DNA of 49,889 bases from Mesorhizobium temperatum (GCF_002284575.1 NZ_NPKJ01000014.1:1-49889); one strand, 5' to 3'. Shown: positions 27,310 through 36,423, numbered from the stretch's first letter. The notes: generated from the sequence alone by a model not told the origin. Made by a program: numbers and translations.

Positions 27310-30300
27310 ACTTTTCCGCCTGGTCGATCCGCAATCCGGTTCCCGCAATCCTGCTGTTCATCCTGCTCACCGTCGGCGGCCTCCTCGCCTTCGATCGCTT
27401 GGCGGTACAGAACTTCCCCGACATGGTGCTGCCGACTGTCCAGATCAACGCCGCGCTCGAAGGTGCCGCACCGGCCCAACTCGAAACCGAAGTCGCGCGC
27501 AAGATCGAGGACAAGCTCGCCTCGCTGAGCCTCCTAGAGCACATCACGACCACGATCACGGACGGCGCGGTCAGCATCAATGTCTCATTTCAGCTGGAGA
27601 AGGACGGCGAAGCAGCGCTGAACGAGGTGCGCAATGCCGTCGACAGTATGAGCGGCGACCTGCCTGCCCAGATGCAGACACCAAGCGTGACAAAAACGAC
27701 GGTGCAAGGCTCGCCGATCCTTACCTACGCCGTGCGCTCCGTCCGCCTCAATGAGACGGAACTCTCCTGGTTCGTCGACAACGACATGACGAAGGCCTTG
27801 CTTGCCGTGCCCGGCGTCGGCCAAGTCAGCCGCATCGGCGGCATCAATCGTGAGGTGCATATCGATCTCAATCCCCAACTCATGAGTTCGCTCGGCCTCA
27901 GCGCCGCAACCGTTTCCGCGCGGCTCAAATCCATGCAGACGGACGCTTCGGGCGGCCGGGCGGAAATCGGCGGCAGCAAGCAGGTGATCCGCACGCTCGG
28001 CGCGGTTTCGTCGATCGAGGCGTTGAGGGCGCTCGCGATCCCGCTCCCGAGTGGCGCTCTGGTGCGTCTCGACGAGATCAGCACGGTTACGGACAGCTTC
28101 GCCGACCGGTCATCCATCGCCTATCTCGACGGCGAGTCGATAATCGCGGTGCAGGTCAAACGCTCGAACGGCTTTTCGGATACGGGCGTCGCGACGGCCC
28201 TCCAGGCTGCCATGCAGAACTTCGCCGCCGCCAAGCCTGATGTCGAGATCGTCGAGGCCTACAGCACGATCGGGCCGATCATCGAAAACTATGACGGCTC
28301 TATGCACATGCTCTACGAGGGCGCGACCCTCGCAATCGTGGTGGTCTGGCTCTTCCTGCGCGACTGGCGGGCGACGTTCCTTTCGGCGGTGGCGCTGCCC
28401 CTATCGGTCATCCCGACCTTCCTTGTGATGTACATGGCGGATTTCAGCCTCAACACGGTGACGCTGCTCGCGCTCTCGCTCGTGGTCGGCATCCTCATCG
28501 ATGATGCGATCGTCGAGATCGAGAACATCGCACGCCATCTGCAAATGGGGAAACCACCGAAGCAGGCCGCGCTCGAAGCCGCCGACGAGATCGGCCTTGC
28601 CGTCATCGCCACAACCTTCACGCTCGTTGCCGTCTTCCTGCCGACTGCCTTCATGATCGGTATTCCCGGCCTGGTCTTCCGCCAGTTCGGCGTTACGGCG
28701 GCCGTGGCGGTTCTCGCCTCCCTGGTCGTCGCGCGCCTGCTGACGCCGATGATGGCCGCTTACATGATGAAAGCGCATCCCGTCGAGGCAAAAGACGGCC
28801 GGATCATGCGCGCCTACATAGCCGTCGTTAAAACCTGCCTGCAGCGCCGCAAACTGACGGTCCTTGGCGTCTGCCTGTTCCTCGGCCTTTCGATTTCGAC
28901 GATCCCGTTCCTCAGTTCCGGTTTCTTACCCGCTTCGGATGATGCGCAGACACAAGTCACTCTGACGCTGCAACCCGGCAGCACCATTGAGCAGACGGAG
29001 GCGATCACGCGGCGAGCCGCAGAGATCGTTTCCCGACTGCCGGACGTGACGCGTGTGTTCTCCTCCGTCGGAACCGCCTCTTCAGGTGACCTGATCGATT
29101 CCTCGACGACCGTCGATACGGCGGCCGCCTCGCTCGTCGTCGATCTGAAGAACATCGGCGAACGCACCCGCAAGCAGACCGAGATCGAGAATGATATCCG
29201 GCAGACACTCGCCGTTCTTCCTGGCGCCAGGATCGCTGTAGGTACGGGCGGCAACGGCACGACACTGGAAATCACGCTGGCCAGCGACGATTCCAATGCT
29301 CTCGACCAGGCAGCCGGCGCGCTCGAAGAGCAACTGCGCACCCTTCGGGGGATCGGCGCGGTCACCTCCAGTGCTTCCCTGCAGGCCCCCGAAATCCAGA
29401 TCGTCCCGAACCTCGACCGCGCGGCCGCTCTCGGCGTCACGGCGGAAGCGATTTCCGAGGCGGTTCGTGTGGCGACCAACGGCGACTATTCCTCCTCGCT
29501 CGCAAAGCTCAACCTGCCGCAGCGCCAGCTGCCTATCCGCGTCCGGTTTGATCCCAGCAATCGGACGACATTTGATGACATTGCCAATCTTCGCGTTGCC
29601 GGCGCCAGGGGCAGCGTCGATCTCGGCTCGGTCGCCGAGATCGGCATCGGCGGCAGCCCGTCGGAGATCAGCCGCATCGACCGCTCACGAAATGTCACGC
29701 TGTCGGTCGAACTCAACGGGCGCATCCTCGGCGACGTCTATCGCGAAGCACAGGCATTGCCCGCCCTTCACAGCCTCCCGGAAGGCGTCAAGCTCGTTGA
29801 GCAAGGAGAATTGGAACGCAGCTCCGAGCTCTTCAGCAGTTTCGCTATCGCCATGGGGATTGGGATCTTCTGCATCTATGCGGTGCTGGTCCTTCTCTTC
29901 CATGATTTCCTTCAGCCGGTAACGATCCTTATGGCGCTTCCACTGTCTCTTGGCGGTGCCCTGCTGCCGTTGGTGCTGACCGGCACGAGCTTTTCCATGC
30001 CAGTGGTGATCGGGTTGCTCATGCTGATGGGTGTGGTGACGAAGAATTCGATCCTTCTGGTTGAATACGCGATCATCTCGCGCCGCGCCGGCCTCTCGCG
30101 CATCGACGCCCTTGTCGACGCCTGCCATAAGCGCGCTCGCCCGATCGTCATGACGACGATCGCGATGGGCAGCGGCATGCTGCCCGTAGCTCTCAGTCTG
30201 AGCGGCGGCGACTCCAGTTTCCGTCAACCGATGGCAATTGTCGTCATCGGCGGCCTGATGACTTCCACCGTCCTCAGCCTCGTCGCTATTCCCGTCATCT

Positions 30301-30542
30301 TCACCTTCCTCGATGACTTTCTCAGGCTCCTCAAGCAGCTTGTAGGCATAAGACAGCCTGAGCCCTCGCCGGCTTCCACACCTGAAGACGGAGGAGGATT
30401 CGAGGCACCGCTTTGGGAGGAGCGGTCCTGGGGGGCACCGCCACTTGGATCCCGCCGTCGTGGACCAGACGCGGCATCAAACCGGGCTGCCGCGGACGGG
30501 CGTTTGCCTCCTGCTGCCAAACAACCAGCACGTCGGGGTTGA
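27306..30542 (+). CDS. RND family (HAE1) multidrug efflux transporter
   Basis: The proton-driven inner-membrane pump, 1078 aa, with 12 membrane helices and two large periplasmic loops. The start MNFSAWSIRNPVPAILLFIL is typical, and helix 4 contains the proton-relay pair in GILIDDAIVEIENIARH. FKP-like and second-half motifs (LLMLMGVVTKNSILLVEYAI, MTTIAMGSGMLPVALSL) are complete. The last 50 residues after LLKQLVGIRQ are Pro/Arg/Gly-rich, unlike other RND C-termini, and overlap an antisense frame, suggesting that the original stop was lost and the frame runs on into foreign sequence. The substrate range cannot be predicted. Confidence 0.93.
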   Translation: MNFSAWSIRNPVPAILLFILLTVGGLLAFDRLAVQNFPDMVLPTVQINAALEGAAPAQLETEVARKIEDKLASLSLLEHITTTITDGAVSINVSFQLEKDGEAALNEVRNAVDSMSGDLPAQMQTPSVTKTTVQGSPILTYAVRSVRLNETELSWFVDNDMTKALLAVPGVGQVSRIGGINREVHIDLNPQLMSSLGLSAATVSARLKSMQTDASGGRAEIGGSKQVIRTLGAVSSIEALRALAIPLPSGALVRLDEISTVTDSFADRSSIAYLDGESIIAVQVKRSNGFSDTGVATALQAAMQNFAAAKPDVEIVEAYSTIGPIIENYDGSMHMLYEGATLAIVVVWLFLRDWRATFLSAVALPLSVIPTFLVMYMADFSLNTVTLLALSLVVGILIDDAIVEIENIARHLQMGKPPKQAALEAADEIGLAVIATTFTLVAVFLPTAFMIGIPGLVFRQFGVTAAVAVLASLVVARLLTPMMAAYMMKAHPVEAKDGRIMRAYIAVVKTCLQRRKLTVLGVCLFLGLSISTIPFLSSGFLPASDDAQTQVTLTLQPGSTIEQTEAITRRAAEIVSRLPDVTRVFSSVGTASSGDLIDSSTTVDTAAASLVVDLKNIGERTRKQTEIENDIRQTLAVLPGARIAVGTGGNGTTLEITLASDDSNALDQAAGALEEQLRTLRGIGAVTSSASLQAPEIQIVPNLDRAAALGVTAEAISEAVRVATNGDYSSSLAKLNLPQRQLPIRVRFDPSNRTTFDDIANLRVAGARGSVDLGSVAEIGIGGSPSEISRIDRSRNVTLSVELNGRILGDVYREAQALPALHSLPEGVKLVEQGELERSSELFSSFAIAMGIGIFCIYAVLVLLFHDFLQPVTILMALPLSLGGALLPLVLTGTSFSMPVVIGLLMLMGVVTKNSILLVEYAIISRRAGLSRIDALVDACHKRARPIVMTTIAMGSGMLPVALSLSGGDSSFRQPMAIVVIGGLMTSTVLSLVAIPVIFTFLDDFLRLLKQLVGIRQPEPSPASTPEDGGGFEAPLWEERSWGAPPLGSRRRGPDAASNRAAADGRLPPAAKQPARRG

Positions 30543-30687
30543 AGCCGATGGCTCGCAGCACTTCCGCCGAGGTGGCGAACCGTCGCGCTGTCCGCCTCTT
30601 CGGAAATGGCAGGGGCGGATCGGGATCGGCGGTTGCCACGAAGGACCGGTCGACCATCGTTCCCATCGACGAGACGAATGGCAACAT
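30331..30687 (-). other. Unassigned minus-strand frame overlapping the RND gene 3' end
   Basis: The part at about 30440-30687 encodes DPDPPLPFPKRRTARRFATS, then AEVLRAIGFNPDVLVVWQ and GLMPRLVHDGG, which looks protein-like but is not a family I can name. It overlaps the unusual tail of the RND gene, so the two cannot both be natural coding ends. It may be the relic of an unrelated gene into which the efflux operon 3' end was joined. Confidence 0.3.
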
Positions 30688-30766
30688 TCCACCCTTCTAT
30701 GACATTGATGTAGGCTCGGAATCTGCCTGATCGCGACGCCTTCATTCCGCCGCTTCTAGCCTGGCC

Positions 30767-30943
30767 CGCCCAGCAGCTGCACCCGTTCATTGGCTGCCGA
30801 TCACCATGCGGTTGCCCTCGCTGTCGAGAAATTCCGCCCACCGTGCTGCCTGGCGGCCAGGGCGCCTCCGGCGGTTCGGTGATGATCTCGACGCGCCCGC
30901 CTTCAAAGCGGCGATCGTGGCCTCGACATCGTCGTCGGCGCGC
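30767..30943 (-). pseudogene. 3' remnant of the VOC-family gene (copy C), joined to an SDR fragment
   Basis: It matches the 3' part of the intact VOC gene (33789 onward) and its downstream flank (CCCAGCAGCTGCACCCG). Small indels break the frame. At 30931-30943 the sequence jumps from one TCGTCG of the parent to a later TCGTCGGCGCGC, that is, a deletion of about 42 bp between short repeats, and then continues directly into the SDR fragment. Confidence 0.8.
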
Positions 30944-31571
30944 AGCGCCGACGGCTATGAGATCACGTTCGCAACCAACCACCTGGGCCACTACCTGCTG
31001 CTCCGCCTGCTGATGCCCCGGCTTGCCGATGACGCCAACGTGATCATCACGACGAGCGGCACGCACGATCCCGCCGAGCAGACGTCGTTTCCGCCTCCGC
31101 GACACGCCGACGGATGGCTCCTCGCCTACCCCGAACGGGATTCCGGCGTCGACCACTCGTCGCGCGTGGCGGCTGGCCGCGCCTTCTACGCCGCATCGAA
31201 GCTGGCGAACCTGCTCACCGCCCGCCGGCTGGCGCGGTTGGCCGAGGAAGAGGGACGTGGATGGACGACCTTCGCCTTTTGCCCCGGGCAGGTGCCGGGC
31301 ACGGGCCTCGTTCGTGATTACCCGGCGCCGATGCGCCTGGGCTGGTGGCTGGCCGGCACACTGGCGGGCGCTCCGTTCGTGGCCCGCCTGATGGAGTGAA
31401 CACGGCACGGGCAGCGGCCTGGCGCAGGACGACGTACGCCCGCCGCCGGGTCGTCTCTACGCCGCCGTGCGGCGAGGGAAGATCACCTGGCCGGACCTCT
31501 CGGAGCTGGCCCGCCGCGACGACGTCGCCGTCGCGATGTGGCGCATCAGCGAAGTGCTGGTGGGCATGTCG
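30944..31571 (+). pseudogene. Broken short-chain dehydrogenase/reductase gene
   Basis: The fragment starts in the middle of an SDR: DGYEITFATNHLGHYLLLRL corresponds to the region before the catalytic Ser, and FYAASKLANLL keeps the Tyr-x3-Lys active site. The N-terminal Rossmann part with TGxxxGIG is missing and replaced by the VOC remnant. At about 31395 the frame shifts: after VARLME and a stop, the C-terminus continues in the next frame as GLAQDDVRPPPGRLYAAVRR and DVAVAMWRISEVLVGM. Two independent lesions make a functional product unlikely. Confidence 0.8.
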
Positions 31572-31803
31572 GACGCCCCGTGCCCGGATGAGCGCACGTG
31601 GCGACCTGGCGTTGCTGGGCGGCGAGAGGGATTTTCTGCACCTCCTGCCGCGGAGCATTCTTACTCGTTGGAACAGACGAGACCGACAGCAGCAATCCAC
31701 CGATAGTGTTGAAAAAGTCCGGCAGAGAAGGATGATTTGCCTTCGAATCTCCATCCCGCTCCAAGTCTTTACTTGGTCGCGCGTCCGGACGGAAAACCGG
31801 CAT

Positions 31804-32157
31804 TTAAGCCCCGGCTTTGTGCGCCAAAGGATGCCTCGGCTGGTAGAGGCCAAGCGAGCCGCCACTGGGAAGCGAGACATGCGTGAGCAGGCCCCAGCCT
31901 TCATCGGTGACCGAAGTGCATTCAACATCGTGCGATTTCAGCTCTTGGATTGTGGCATTGATGTCTTCGCACATGAGATAGACTTCGTGGCTGTCGTTTT
32001 CGGCGACCGGGTGAACGGCAATCTCGGCCGGCGGCAATGCGAAGATCAACCAGCCTTCGCCAGCATCGATTGCTGGAAAACGCAGAACATTGCGAAAAAA
32101 TGCGCGGTCTGCCTCGGCATCCGTGCTGTAGATGATCATGTGTGCGCCGGAAATCAT
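31804..32157 (-). CDS. VOC family protein (glyoxalase/bleomycin-resistance fold)
   Basis: A 117-aa single-module VOC protein that probably works as a dimer and binds a metal or small molecule in the cytoplasm. The two beta-alpha-beta3 halves are visible: MIIYSTDAEADRAFFRNVL, then EIAVHPVAENDSHEVYLMCE, and finally LPSGGSLGLYQPRHP. GGGAGG lies eight bases before ATG 32157. It is a different family branch from the repeated VOC gene at 33789. The substrate is unknown and no operon partner is adjacent. Confidence 0.82.
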   Translation of the reverse strand: MISGAHMIIYSTDAEADRAFFRNVLRFPAIDAGEGWLIFALPPAEIAVHPVAENDSHEVYLMCEDINATIQELKSHDVECTSVTDEGWGLLTHVSLPSGGSLGLYQPRHPLAHKAGA

Positions 32158-32221
32158 GGCTCTTTACCTCCCTGAAAGTGATGCGAACAAGCTATTGCCG
32201 TTGCAAACGACGTTTCCGCCG

Positions 32222-32465
32222 TCCACACAGCCGCTCGATATCGACAAGCTTCAGTTAGATATAGGTCGGTCGGCCGTGATTGCAGGTGCCGGAACCCGGC
32301 GTTGCTTCCATCTGGCGGAGCGGTGCGTTCATTTCTTCCGGCCGAAGCTGCCGGCCGAGCGCACCGAGCCGTGGCACGCCATGGTAGCGGCGATTTTGTC
32401 GAAGCGCTGCTTCAGCGTATCGGCGGTGTCAGTCTCGGCGATCTCGTCGGCAAGATCGGCGAGCC
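32222..32465 (-). pseudogene. mutL: Fragment of the 3' end of mutL
   Basis: Only the last 80 or so codons of DNA mismatch-repair protein MutL are present. One frame gives [16 protein letters not shown], the next continues as [17 protein letters not shown] and [11 protein letters not shown], followed by a TAA where MutL normally has Val-Glu, then LKLVDIERLCG. ACHGSVR and CNHGRPT are conserved MutL endonuclease-domain motifs. A frameshift and a nonsense change are therefore both present. The intact mutL must lie elsewhere if the cell has it. Confidence 0.82.
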
Positions 32466-32662
32466 TTGGCCGCCGCACCGTTTATCGAAAAGTGAGGCGA
32501 CTGGGTATCACTCGGCCGGCGCAGAGAGCATTTCCGACGATATTCAACCTCTTGCCCCGGGGAAACTTCGAGGGCAAATCGCGACTCTGAGCTGCCCCTT
32601 TCATCAGTCTATTTCGCTGCCCGGTAGTTGACAGTCGCAGCAACCAGCGCTGATGACACCTT

Positions 32663-32973
32663 CTCTAGCCGTACATGGGCTCGTCAAAATTGAAATGCCC
32701 GCTCTCCGGCTGCACCCGCTCATTGGCTGCCGATCACCATGCGGTTGCCCTCGCTGTCGCGAAATTCCGCCACCGTGCGGCCTGGCTGCCAGGGCGCCTC
32801 CTGCGGTTCGGTGATGATCTCGACGCCACCCGCCTTCAAAGCGGCGATCGTGGCCTCGACATCGTCGTCGACCAGCACCAGCACTGGGTCCGCGCCTGGC
32901 GTGTCGTCGGCGCGCCTCACGAAATGCAGGTTGGTGACAGCGCCGGGAAATTTCAGCTCGATCCAGCGCCAGC
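32663..32973 (-). pseudogene. Truncated VOC-family gene (copy B)
   Basis: The best preserved of the truncated copies: from its stop at 32720 to about 32973 it closely matches the C-terminal 85 codons of the intact gene at 33789-34154 (ELKFPGAVTN, DDTPGADPVLVLVDDDVEAT, FRDSEGNRMVIGSQ), and the downstream flank matches too. Homology ends at GCGCCAGC, where a GC-rich hairpin begins. The N-terminal 35 codons and start are missing. Confidence 0.85.
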
Positions 32974-32997
32974 GGGAGCCTGCGCTGCGAGGCTCCC
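32974..32997. other. Perfect 8-bp hairpin at the breakpoint of VOC copy B
   Basis: GGGAGCCT (32974-32981) and AGGCTCCC (32990-32997) pair perfectly around an 8-base loop. There is no T-run on either side, so a terminator role is doubtful. It marks the exact end of homology of VOC copy B. Confidence 0.5.
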
Positions 32998-33100
32998 TTC
33001 CGTTGATGCGGTTTGCATTTATCCGCGTGAGGTAAAGCTCGCGCTTCTATTCCAAGCAACAAGGGTGCGCGAGGTGCAAAGTAGCCGGCTGAGCCGCATT

Positions 33101-33592
33101 TCACTTCTTGCGCGGATCGTCGGCCGGGTTGATGTAGTTGATACCTCCCGGCCCGACAAAATGAGCTTCGATGATAGCCTCTTCGCCTGCTGTCCAGACG
33201 TAATGGGCGTGATTTGCTGGCTGCGCGTAGAAGGCACCCGGGTTGAGCAGGTCACCATTCTTTTCGACCTTTTCGCCAACACCAAAGCCCACGCCACCGC
33301 TGATCACGGTGATGGTCTCGGCATACGGATGAGTATGGGGCGGGACCAGATAGTTGGCCGGAAACTTGGCCCGCAGGACGACCACGTCGCCAGCTTTCGT
33401 CGGATCGCCCATCAAGATGGCGGTTTGAGCCCCTTTCGGCAGGCCCGGATTATCCTTCCATACCAGCTTATCAGGCGTAAGCAGGGTCACACCCATATCG
33501 TCCGCGTATGCCAAACCTCCACATACGGTCAAAACTGCTGCAACTGTAATAGCGAAGGCAAGTGTGGATGATCTGCGATTCATAGATTTCAT
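33101..33592 (-). CDS. Secreted cupin-domain protein
   Basis: A 163-aa protein with a Sec signal (STLAFAITVAAVLTVCGGLAYA) and a single cupin barrel, so it should act in the periplasm. The first cupin motif is VVLRAKFPANYLVPPHTHPY followed by AETITVISGGVGFGVGE; the second is NPGAFYAQPANHAHYVW. The His residues form a metal site. ATG 33592 has GGAGGAAG just upstream. Periplasmic cupins of this kind occur near stress genes, but no reaction is known. It lies between a truncated and the intact VOC gene. Confidence 0.85.
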   Translation of the reverse strand: MKSMNRRSSTLAFAITVAAVLTVCGGLAYADDMGVTLLTPDKLVWKDNPGLPKGAQTAILMGDPTKAGDVVVLRAKFPANYLVPPHTHPYAETITVISGGVGFGVGEKVEKNGDLLNPGAFYAQPANHAHYVWTAGEEAIIEAHFVGPGGINYINPADDPRKK

Positions 33593-33788
33593 CGCTTCCT
33601 CCATTTAGCATGTGCATGTTGCACGCGAACAGTAATCCCAGAGCCTGATCCGACCTATTGTCAAATCAACTCATAGGACAAGGCGCTCTTTGCTCGTTCC
33701 AATGGAGAGATGAACGGCAAGTTCCACCCTCTCCAGCCGTTCAAATTGGCGCGTCAAAATTCGGATGCCGCCCAGCAGCTGCACCCGC

Positions 33789-34154
33789 TCATTGGCTGCC
33801 GACAACCATGCGGTTGCCCTCGCTGTCGCGAAATTCCGCCACCGTGCGGCCTGGCTGCCAGGGCGCCTCCTGCGGTTCGGTGATGATCTCGACGCCGCCC
33901 GCCTTCAGAGCGGCGATCGTGGCCTCGACATCGTCGTCGACCAGCACCAGCACCGGCTCCGCGCCTGGCGTGTCGTCGGCGCGCCTCACGAAATGCATGT
34001 TCGTCACGGCACCGGGAAATTTCAGCTCGATCCAGCGCCAGCCGCTATGGCCCATCTTCTCGTCGGCCGCGACCTTGCAGGCGAAATGCCTGGTGTAAAA
34101 CGCCTTGGCGCGGTCCTGGTCGAATACCGGCAGTTCGGCAAACTGGATGTGCAT
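33789..34154 (-). CDS. VOC family protein (intact parent of the repeated fragments)
   Basis: A 121-aa glyoxalase-fold protein: MHIQFAELPVFDQDRAKAFY starts the first beta-alpha-beta3 module, EPVLVLVDDDVEATIAALKA the second, and GRTVAEFRDSEGNRMVVGSQ closes it. ATG 34154 has GGAG upstream; the frame remains open to 34304 without a start signal. Its 3' end and downstream flank recur at 7138, 30767 and 32663, with a further flank-only match near 6047. It is divergent from the 34303/sigma-factor genes and could belong to that regulon. The substrate is unknown. Confidence 0.85.
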   Translation of the reverse strand: MHIQFAELPVFDQDRAKAFYTRHFACKVAADEKMGHSGWRWIELKFPGAVTNMHFVRRADDTPGAEPVLVLVDDDVEATIAALKAGGVEIITEPQEAPWQPGRTVAEFRDSEGNRMVVGSQ

Positions 34155-34302
34155 GGTCGTCTCTCCTGCTCCTCGATAGCTGCTGCGTAGCCGTCCCCAG
34201 GTGGAAGACGATCCGGACGGCCGAAAAGATTCATGGCCTGCGAGAATCTTTTCGAGAACGCAAAACGTCTTCCGCTGAGACCAACCAATCAGGAGACGAA
34301 CC

Positions 34303-34614
34303 ATGGGCTACAAACTCATTCGCTACAGCGTGAAAGACACCGGGCTGGAAGAGAACCGCGCGCTGGTGGCAAAGGTGTTCGAGGCGCTGAATGAGACGGC
34401 GCCGCAGACCGTGCGCTATCTCGTGCTCGAACTCGACGACGGCGAGTTCATCCACGTCGTCGGCGAGGGAAACGATGCATCCGCGCTGACCGGGCTTGCG
34501 GCCTTCGAGGCGTTCACGCAAAACCATGCGGAGCGACGTTCTACCCCGGTCAAGCGATCGCCTGCCAAAATCATCGGCAACTACCATGTGCTTGAGGACG
34601 GCAAAGCCGGATAG
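34303..34614 (+). CDS. Conserved-looking small protein next to an ECF sigma gene
   Basis: A 103-aa soluble protein without signal or membrane segment. MGYKLIRYSVKDTGLEENRA and RYLVLELDDGEFIHVVG suggest a small alpha/beta (possibly dimeric ferredoxin-like, monooxygenase-type) fold, but this is only an impression. AGGAG precedes ATG 34303. The sigma-factor gene begins two bases after its stop, so both are co-transcribed and it may feed into or be controlled by that sigma factor. Confidence 0.7.
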   Translation: MGYKLIRYSVKDTGLEENRALVAKVFEALNETAPQTVRYLVLELDDGEFIHVVGEGNDASALTGLAAFEAFTQNHAERRSTPVKRSPAKIIGNYHVLEDGKAG

Positions 34615-34615
34615 A

Positions 34616-35515
34616 ATGGACGCCATGATCCCACAAAAATTCGACCGGCCGGCGCTGGAGGCGATGCTCTCCGGGTTGCGTCCCAAACTGCACCGCTACT
34701 GCGCCCGCATGGCCGGCTCGGTGATCGACGGCGAAGACATCGTGCAGGAGACGCTGCTGAAGGCGCTGCAGGCGGTGGACGGCAGCATGGCGGTCGAGCG
34801 GCCCGAGCAATGGCTGTTTCGCATCGCCCATAATGCCGCGCAGGACCATCTGCGCCGGCGCCATCGGGAAAGGTCGCGCATGACCGAGACCGACATGACG
34901 ACCATCGAGGACCCGTCCGGCAGCGCCGACAGCAGGATCGCCGCTGCGGCCGGCCTGCGCAGCTTCATGCAGTTGTCGGTGGCGCAGCGCAGCGCCGTGA
35001 TCCTGGTCGACGTGCTCGGCCTTTCCCTGCACGAGACCTGCGAGGTGACTGGTGCGACGCTCGCCGCCACCAAGGCGGCGCTGCATCGCGGGCGGGCGCA
35101 GCTGCGCATGCTGGCGTCGGAGCCGGAACACGTCGCCGCGCCCAGGCTCGACGCCGATGACGAGCGGCGGCTGCGCCGCTATGTCGATCTGTTCAACGCG
35201 CGTGACTTCGACGCGGTCAGGGCGCTGATCGCCGAGGATATCAAACTCGAAGTCGTCAACCGCCTCCGCCTGCGCGGCAAGGCCGAAGTGTCGACCTATT
35301 TCGGCAATTACGACCGCATAAGCGACTGGACGCTTTCGCTGGGCTTCGTCGACGGCCGGCCGGCGATCCTGATCCGCAACCCGCAGGAGCCGGACGGGGC
35401 CGTGCGCGGCTTCATGCTGGTCGAATGGCGGGACGAGCGGGTCGTCCAGATCCGCGATTTTCGCTATGCACCCTGGTGCCTGGTCGATGCCGAGATCAGC
35501 GCGATGGAAGGGTGA
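34616..35515 (+). CDS. ECF sigma-70 factor with C-terminal SnoaL-like domain
   Basis: A 299-aa sigma factor that would redirect RNA polymerase. The sigma-2 region (LEAMLSGLRPKLHRYCARM, DIVQETLLKALQAV, EQWLFRIAHNAAQDHLRRR) and sigma-4 region (LSVAQRSAVILVDVLGLSLH, ETCEVTGATLAATKAALHRG) are complete. Residues about 180-299 form an NTF2/SnoaL-like extension (YVDLFNARDFDAVRALIAED), as in SigJ-type ECF groups, where the extension controls activity in place of an anti-sigma factor. No anti-sigma gene is adjacent, in keeping with that. ATG 34616 is two bases after the preceding stop; ATG 34625 is an alternative. Confidence 0.88.
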   Translation: MDAMIPQKFDRPALEAMLSGLRPKLHRYCARMAGSVIDGEDIVQETLLKALQAVDGSMAVERPEQWLFRIAHNAAQDHLRRRHRERSRMTETDMTTIEDPSGSADSRIAAAAGLRSFMQLSVAQRSAVILVDVLGLSLHETCEVTGATLAATKAALHRGRAQLRMLASEPEHVAAPRLDADDERRLRRYVDLFNARDFDAVRALIAEDIKLEVVNRLRLRGKAEVSTYFGNYDRISDWTLSLGFVDGRPAILIRNPQEPDGAVRGFMLVEWRDERVVQIRDFRYAPWCLVDAEISAMEG

Positions 35516-35534
35516 GGGGAGGGCTGGAGACGGC

Positions 35535-35566
35535 GCGCGAAGGTGACATGACCAAGGTTGCGCCAC
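35535..35566. repeat. 32-bp dispersed repeat, copy 1
   Basis: Matches 42928-42959 at 30 of 32 positions: GCGCGAAGGYGACATGRCCA followed by AGGTTGCGCCAC. Both copies are intergenic and in the same orientation. No element of this sequence was recognised. Confidence 0.6.
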
Positions 35567-35643
35567 CTGAACCAGTGTGACCGCCGGCAAGCTTTTCCTA
35601 GCACATATGGCGGGCGAAGTTCACGCCTACCATGCGGGACGCG

Positions 35644-36423
35644 TCATCCAGGCCCGGCTGCGCGCGCGATCAGAAATAACCCCACCGCGACCGCGATAAA
35701 CCCGGTGGCTCGGGCGACCTGCTCACCGGCCGGCGCGAGGCGTTCTATGGTGATGGCTGCCGCCACGACAGCCATGGCGCGGAGGTCCATGACGCCGACG
35801 ACCAGAAGGATCGCGATCAGATTGGCACAGCAGTAGCTGCAGTGGAGGCCGAGCTGCAGGCCGTGTCGGAAGGCCGTGCCGTCATCCGTCGGCAACGTGC
35901 AGTCAGGCCCGGGCTCCTGCCGGCAGTAGGCGAGGTGATGTGCTTTCCAAGCGGTAAACTGGAGCGCGCCAGCGGTGAGCACGACTATGCCGACCGCGAT
36001 CGGAACGGCGCGCGCCAGCGCCGGCTGCTGCATTCCGAGCGCTGCCAGCGCGATGCCCAGTGGAAAGACGGCCAATCCGAACAAAGTCCAGACCAAGAAG
36101 TAACCCAGGCCCACAAGCGCGGTCATCCGACCGAGCCGCGTCTTTCCTCTTTCGCCGACGGCCTGACGGTAGCGCCACGCATTGGGACCAAGGACGGCAG
36201 CATCATCGCCACCATCATCACGACCCACATGCCAAGGAACGACGCCGCGGCGCCTGTCCCGGCATCCGCATCCACATTATGGACATCGTCCAGCCGCCAG
36301 GCATCGGCATCTCGCCCATCGCCGACATCGACGCGCACCAGACGATAGTCGCCGCCGCGCTGATAAGGAAGAGCAGCGCCGAGACGCCAAAAAAAGGTGC
36401 TGGGAAGCTCGCTCGGAAGCCAT
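35644..36423 (-). pseudogene. Frameshifted DUF2182 membrane-protein gene
   Basis: Three consecutive frames together give a full DUF2182 protein: first GVSALLFLISAAATIVWCAS with MSAMGEMPMPGGWTMS, then after a shift near 36255 AAASFLGMWVVMMVAMMLPS, and after another near 36180 WRYRQAVGERGKTRLGRMTA to LHCSYCCANL and the C-terminus. A run of seven A/T at about 36390 adds a third shift between the likely ATG (36423) and the rest. The product would be a multi-pass membrane protein like the intact one at 45581. Three shifts argue for a pseudogene rather than sequencing error. Confidence 0.8.
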
